A stretch of DNA of 64,000 nt from Flavobacterium wongokense (GTDB lineage: Bacteria > Bacteroidota > Bacteroidia > Flavobacteriales > Flavobacteriaceae): contig NZ_JAKIHP010000003.1 of assembly GCF_021608265.1 (NCBI RefSeq), forward strand, positions 310,001 to 374,000. Reading direction: 5' to 3'. Of the stretch, positions 60,120 to 64,000 are shown piece by piece; position 1 is the first letter of the stretch, and each line of letters starts with the position of its first letter. The notes under the pieces are model-generated. The model made no database searches, had not been told where the DNA came from, and saw nothing but the letters and a program-made list of their open reading frames with translations. Made by a program: the position numbers and the translations under genes.

Positions 60120-61187
60120 TTATTTTGAAGTAATTGCATTAACGGGCATACCATCCCCTAAACGGAGAATATTGGTAACCACAACAGCATCTCCATTATT
60201 GATTCCGGAAGTAATAGTGGCCTCTGATTCAGAGCGGTTGGAAATGGTAACAGATGTTAATTTGGCTTTACCGTCAACAAGGATATAAACATTATATCCT
60301 TTCTCTCCCGGTATCAATGCTTCTGATGGTATTGTAATGCCTTTGGCACCAGCTCTGCCCACCTTAAAGTGGATTTTTGCCGACATACCGCCTTTAAATT
60401 CTCCCTTCGGATTAACGGCAACTGCCTGCACTTTTAAGTTTCTGTTGGCTTCCTCCAATCCTGATTCACTGGCTTTTATAATCGCCGTATGCTGTTGGTC
60501 CGTAAGCTGTGTACTGAATCCAATCTTACTACCATTTTTAACTAGTGAAAGATATTTTTCAGGTAAGGAAAAATTGATTTTCACGGTAGATTGATCTTGT
60601 AGGTTTACCAAGTCTAGGCCCGGTGTAACATAAGAACCTAAATCCACTTTCGAAATGCCAATCCTGCCCGAAAAAGGCGCCCTGATTTCGGTTTTACTCA
60701 ATTGAAATTGGACAAATTCCTGCTGGGCTTCCAAAGTTTGCAGCTTAACGGCAGCTTCATCATATTCCTGCTTTCTGACAGATTCCATCTTTAATAACCT
60801 ACCTAAGCGCAGCTCGTTAAGCCTGGCCAATTTGAGTTCGGCCTGCAGTTCTTTTAATTTTGCTTTCAGGTCAGTATCGTTCAACTTATAAAGCAGTTGT
60901 CCTTTGCTTACATTCGAACCATCACTAAAAGCGATGCGTGTGATCTTTTGGGCAATTTCACTTACTATCGCAACCTCTTGGTAAGGAAGAATGGTGCCCA
61001 CTACAACTTCCTCCTGGTCTAAATCAGTCTCCTGCGCTACGATAAAATCTACAGGAAGTTTACTTACTGCAGCAGCAGTATCACTGCCTTTTTTGGCCTC
61101 AGCGTCGCCATTCTGGCAGGAATTCAGAGTTAGGATCAGTATTCCCAATACAAGGAATATTTTGCCGATTTTTAAAACTTGTAACAT
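60120..61187 (-). CDS. RND periplasmic adaptor (membrane fusion protein)
   Basis: About 355 residues from the ATG at 61187; longer frames overlap a non-coding region. Lipoprotein signal ('LVLGILILTLNSC'). The barrel-sandwich hybrid core is 'VVGTILPYQEVAIVSEIAQK' with 'RIAFSDGSNVSKGQLLYKL', and the alpha-hairpin region is rich in Leu/Lys/Glu. 'QFQLSKTEIRAPFSGRIGIS' is the classic return strand. It is the first gene of the adaptor-pump-TolC operon. Confidence 0.9.
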   Translation of the reverse strand: MLQVLKIGKIFLVLGILILTLNSCQNGDAEAKKGSDTAAAVSKLPVDFIVAQETDLDQEEVVVGTILPYQEVAIVSEIAQKITRIAFSDGSNVSKGQLLYKLNDTDLKAKLKELQAELKLARLNELRLGRLLKMESVRKQEYDEAAVKLQTLEAQQEFVQFQLSKTEIRAPFSGRIGISKVDLGSYVTPGLDLVNLQDQSTVKINFSLPEKYLSLVKNGSKIGFSTQLTDQQHTAIIKASESGLEEANRNLKVQAVAVNPKGEFKGGMSAKIHFKVGRAGAKGITIPSEALIPGEKGYNVYILVDGKAKLTSVTISNRSESEATITSGINNGDAVVVTNILRLGDGMPVNAITSK

Positions 61188-61291
61188 ATTAAATGATTTT
61201 AAATTAATAATATGGTACAAATTTATGGCGGGGCTTATGCAGGCTTTTTGCACTATTCAGAGGAAGATGTCTAAAATTTTAAACCAAAAAA

Positions 61292-61314
61292 AATGCCCGG
61301 TATAACCGGACATT
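61292..61314. terminator. Bidirectional terminator between the adaptor and copA
   Basis: AATGCCCGGT (61292-61301) pairs with ACCGGACATT (61305-61314) with one mismatch, just downstream of the copA stop. Confidence 0.7.
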
Positions 61315-61338
61315 CTGTAAATTATATTCAAACAAGCT

Positions 61339-63585
61339 TTACAGCTTCAACGCTTTTAATCTAAGGCTATTCCCTACTACCGACACAGAACTTAAGGCCA
61401 TCGCTGCTCCTGCAATCATCGGGTCCAGTAAAAATCCGTTGATAGGATATAGTAATCCGGCAGCAACTGGGATACCAATTAAATTATAAATAAAGGCCCA
61501 AAAGAGGTTTTGCTTGATGGTATTGATGGTCCTGCCCGACAACTTCAGGGCTTTAGGTACCATATTCAAATCGGAGGTAATCAGGGTCATTTTGGCAACA
61601 TCCATAGCTATGTCCGATCCTTTACCCATAGCAATGCTCACGTCAGCCTGAGCCAGGGCATGGCTGTCATTAATACCGTCTCCTACCATCGCCACAACTT
61701 TCCCCTGCGCTTGTAATTCTTTAATAAAGGAAGCTTTATCAGCGGGCATTACTTCAGCTTTATAGTGTCTCAGTCCAACTTCTTTTGCCACCGCGTGGGC
61801 GGTCTGCTGATTATCACCGGTCAGCATAAACACTTCAATACCGCTGTCCTGCAATGTTTTGATAGCCTCTTTAGAAGTCGCTTTCACTTTATCCGCTATT
61901 GCTATGACAGCTAAAGTTTCCATTTCATCAGCGAAATACACCACGGTTTTGGCTTCCTTTTGCCATTTTTCAGCAAAAGAGGATACCAGCGCACCTACTT
62001 TGATGCCATGCTCCGACATTAGGTTTCTATTTCCCACTAAGTACGTTTTCCCATCACTGGACGCTTTAACACCCCTGCCTGTGATACTTACAAATTGCCC
62101 TAACTGTAAAGACTGAAGGCCTTCGGTCTGCAAAATGGCAGTGACAGCTTCAGCCAATGGATGCTCAGACTGTTTTTCAATACTGTATAGGATTTGTTTT
62201 AGCAATGCATTATCACTTTGCTCATCCTTCCAAACCAATTCGGTAACTACTGGATTTCCTTCAGTGATGGTCCCTGTTTTATCCAGTATAATGGCATTCA
62301 CCTTATGTGCCAGTTCCAGGCTTTCGGCATCTTTAATTAATATATTGTTTTCTGCACCTTTACCTATTCCCACCATGATGGCTGTTGGAGTGGCTAAACC
62401 AAGCGCACAAGGACATGCAATAACCAAAACAGATACCGATGTAAGCAACGCATGGGTCAGGGCATTATCAACCCCAAAAACCATCCATACAATAAAAGTC
62501 AGTAGCGCTATTCCAATAACTATAGGAACAAAAATCCCTGCAATCTTATCAACAAGCTTCTGGACCGGCGGTTTGCTGCCTTGGGCATCCTGCACCATTT
62601 TAATGATATGGGCCAAAATAGTGTCACCACCCACTTTTTCAGCTTTGAATTCAAAACTGCCCTTCTGGTTGATTGTTCCTGCAAAAACCTTTTCTCCTTT
62701 TATTTTTTCAACAGGTATAGGTTCTCCGCTTATCATACTTTCATCTACAAAAGACTGCCCCTGTGTAACTTCCCCGTCTACCGCTATTTTATCTCCCGGT
62801 TTCACAATAATAATGTCTCCCATGGCAACATCAGCAATAGGAACTTCCCTTTCAACACCGTCAGTTATAATGCTTACTGTTGTAGGCTGCAGTCCAATCA
62901 GTTTCTTCAAGGCTGAGGAGGTGTTGGATTTAGCCTTTTCTTCCAGTAATTTCCCAATAGAAATAAAAGCCACAATTACAGCTGCCGCTTCAAAGTATAC
63001 ATGGGCGTGTAAACCTCTCTCGTGCCAAAATTCAGGAAAAAAAGTATTAAAAACACTGAACAGGTAAGCTATTCCTGTACTCAAAGCTACCAGCGTATCC
63101 ATATTGGCTTTACCGTGTTTGGCCTGTCTGTAGGCATTTATAAAAAAGCCGCTGCCCAAATAAAACACTACAGGAGTGGCTAACGCCATCATAATATAAT
63201 TGCCAAAGGGCATATCCATGAAGAACATTCCAATAACAACGATCGGAATAGACAGCAGCACCGCTAAGGCCGTTCTTTTTTTCAGTGCTTCATAGTGTTT
63301 TTGCTGCTGCTCCTGTTGCACCTGAAAGGGATCTTCCGCATCTACGATCAAATCATAACCTATCGAGCGGGTTCTGTTTTGAATTTCTTCTATACTTACG
63401 GCATCTGAATACTCAATCCATGCCGATTGGTTGGCATAGTTCACACCGGCATCCTTTACACCTTCAGTCGATTTAATGATGCTTTCCACGCTTATGGCAC
63501 AGGCAGCACACGTCATACCGGTAACCGGAAAAGTGTGCTTTGCAAAAATATTTTTTTCAGTTTTATTCTGGACTAAAGTTTCCAT
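61339..63585 (-). CDS. copA: Copper-translocating P1B-type ATPase
   Basis: 748 residues. One N-terminal HMA domain ('VTGMTCAACAISVESIIKS', CAAC) precedes eight membrane segments, 'MISGEPIPVEK', the ion channel motif 'VIACPCALGLATPTAIMVG' (CPC), phosphorylation 'ILDKTGTITEGNPVVTEL', the ATP loop 'VKATSKEAIKTLQDSGIEVFM' and 'TGDNQQTA', hinge 'MVGDGINDSHALAQADVSIA'. It is a Cu(I) exporter of the CopA type. Single-unit with upstream AraC gene on the same strand. Confidence 0.95.
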   Translation of the reverse strand: METLVQNKTEKNIFAKHTFPVTGMTCAACAISVESIIKSTEGVKDAGVNYANQSAWIEYSDAVSIEEIQNRTRSIGYDLIVDAEDPFQVQQEQQQKHYEALKKRTALAVLLSIPIVVIGMFFMDMPFGNYIMMALATPVVFYLGSGFFINAYRQAKHGKANMDTLVALSTGIAYLFSVFNTFFPEFWHERGLHAHVYFEAAAVIVAFISIGKLLEEKAKSNTSSALKKLIGLQPTTVSIITDGVEREVPIADVAMGDIIIVKPGDKIAVDGEVTQGQSFVDESMISGEPIPVEKIKGEKVFAGTINQKGSFEFKAEKVGGDTILAHIIKMVQDAQGSKPPVQKLVDKIAGIFVPIVIGIALLTFIVWMVFGVDNALTHALLTSVSVLVIACPCALGLATPTAIMVGIGKGAENNILIKDAESLELAHKVNAIILDKTGTITEGNPVVTELVWKDEQSDNALLKQILYSIEKQSEHPLAEAVTAILQTEGLQSLQLGQFVSITGRGVKASSDGKTYLVGNRNLMSEHGIKVGALVSSFAEKWQKEAKTVVYFADEMETLAVIAIADKVKATSKEAIKTLQDSGIEVFMLTGDNQQTAHAVAKEVGLRHYKAEVMPADKASFIKELQAQGKVVAMVGDGINDSHALAQADVSIAMGKGSDIAMDVAKMTLITSDLNMVPKALKLSGRTINTIKQNLFWAFIYNLIGIPVAAGLLYPINGFLLDPMIAGAAMALSSVSVVGNSLRLKALKL

Positions 63586-63627
63586 GATATTAAATTTTAA
63601 TTAGTGGTATTCGTTTTTATGCCGTTG

Positions 63628-64000
63628 TTAAGCCATGTGCATAGCAGCAGACAATAAATTATTTTTTCTAAGGTTCTTAAAATGATAGGTATCAAAGCCT
63701 GTATAGGTTTTTAATTGCCTTGATAGATGAGAGACACTACTATAACCCCACTCATCAGAGATTTCAGTAAGTGATTTGTCGGTCTGTATTAGCTGCTCCT
63801 TTACTTTATTGATTCGTTGCTGGATAATAAATTTTTCCAAAGTAATGCCTTCGTAATCTGAAAACACCGAACTCAAGTAAGCGTAATCTCTTCTCAACTG
63901 CGTACTCAAATACTCTGAGAATTTAGGAGTGGTTTTGTTTTCGGATTGTAAATCGATAGCGTTTTTAACGCAATCCTTAATTTGTGACACAAGCGCTAAC
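63628..64000 (-). CDS. AraC-type HTH regulator, N-terminus cut by window edge
   Basis: About 124 codons are visible; the frame stays open to the right edge, so the GTG at 63990 need not be the start. The C-terminal HTH shows 'ITLEKFIIQQRINKVKEQLI' and 'LTEISDEWGYSSVSHLSRQL'. It is a likely partner of copA, 42 nt downstream. In Bacteroidota such regulators often carry an N-terminal metal-binding HMA-like part, which would lie outside the window. Confidence 0.85.
   Translation of the reverse strand, partial: LALVSQIKDCVKNAIDLQSENKTTPKFSEYLSTQLRRDYAYLSSVFSDYEGITLEKFIIQQRINKVKEQLIQTDKSLTEISDEWGYSSVSHLSRQLKTYTGFDTYHFKNLRKNNLLSAAMHMA

Noticed and set aside
1..64000. CRISPR arrays or insertion sequences
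   Set aside because: No regularly spaced direct repeats and no transposase or terminal inverted repeats were seen.

Overview
The window looks like a chromosome or integrated-element segment of a Bacteroidota species, most likely a Flavobacteriaceae (Flavobacterium-like) bacterium. The signs are an AT-rich sequence, a SusC-type TonB-dependent receptor, two proteins with type IX secretion C-terminal domains, an RteC homologue, HMBD/HMA metal-binding proteins of the Bacteroidota kind, and promoters that fit the TTG-N19-23-TAnnTTTG pattern of this phylum. No rRNA, complete tRNA, CRISPR array or transposase was seen.

Layout. 1-956 is the N-terminal part of a SusC receptor, cut by the window edge. 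957-1617 is non-coding and holds a nested ~108-nt hairpin. 1.6-15.7 kb is a dense defence-type island: an XRE regulator, an Abi_C-like protein, an AbiU2/HEPN-like protein, a four-gene minus-strand operon (DNA methyltransferase, GHKL ATPase fused to a PD-(D/E)xK nuclease, double-GHKL MORC/histidine-kinase-like protein, REC-domain protein), an AAA ATPase plus small nuclease pair, a membrane protein plus MltR-like pair, and a plus-strand cassette ending in a HEPN protein. 15.7-23.3 kb carries mobile-element genes (RteC, excisionase-like HTH, DnaD-like and DnaC-like replication proteins) but no integrase, relaxase or tra genes, so it is one flank of an element or a remnant.

23.4-33 kb holds two DJ-1/PfpI proteins followed by a copper/heavy-metal cluster: Cys-rich and His-rich secreted proteins, HMA-DUF3347, thioredoxin-like, HMA, outer-membrane, HMBD, DUF305 and a multicopper oxidase fused to a CopB-like barrel. 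33.4-38.5 kb is an inducible mutagenesis module: a LexA-like S24 regulator divergent from dinB and an ImuC-like DnaE, with two identical-format operators between them. 38.6-52.9 kb is a mixed metabolic and cell-surface region (HD hydrolase, flavin reductases, two Crp-family regulators with DoxX partners, an aspartic protease, T9SS proteins, PhzF, quinone oxidoreductase, PLP decarboxylase). 53-64 kb is a minus-strand metal and drug efflux block: CopZ-like chaperone, MFS pump, TolC/RND/adaptor operon, CopA P-type ATPase, and a partial AraC regulator.

The most interesting candidate system is the four-gene operon at 3492-10699. It joins restriction-modification chemistry (methylase plus nuclease) with GHKL ATPases and what looks like a two-component phosphorelay: a possible phosphoacceptor His in the kinase-like protein and a complete Asp/Asp/Asp/Ser/Lys receiver signature in its neighbour. 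The ATPase-nuclease pair just upstream is a second candidate.
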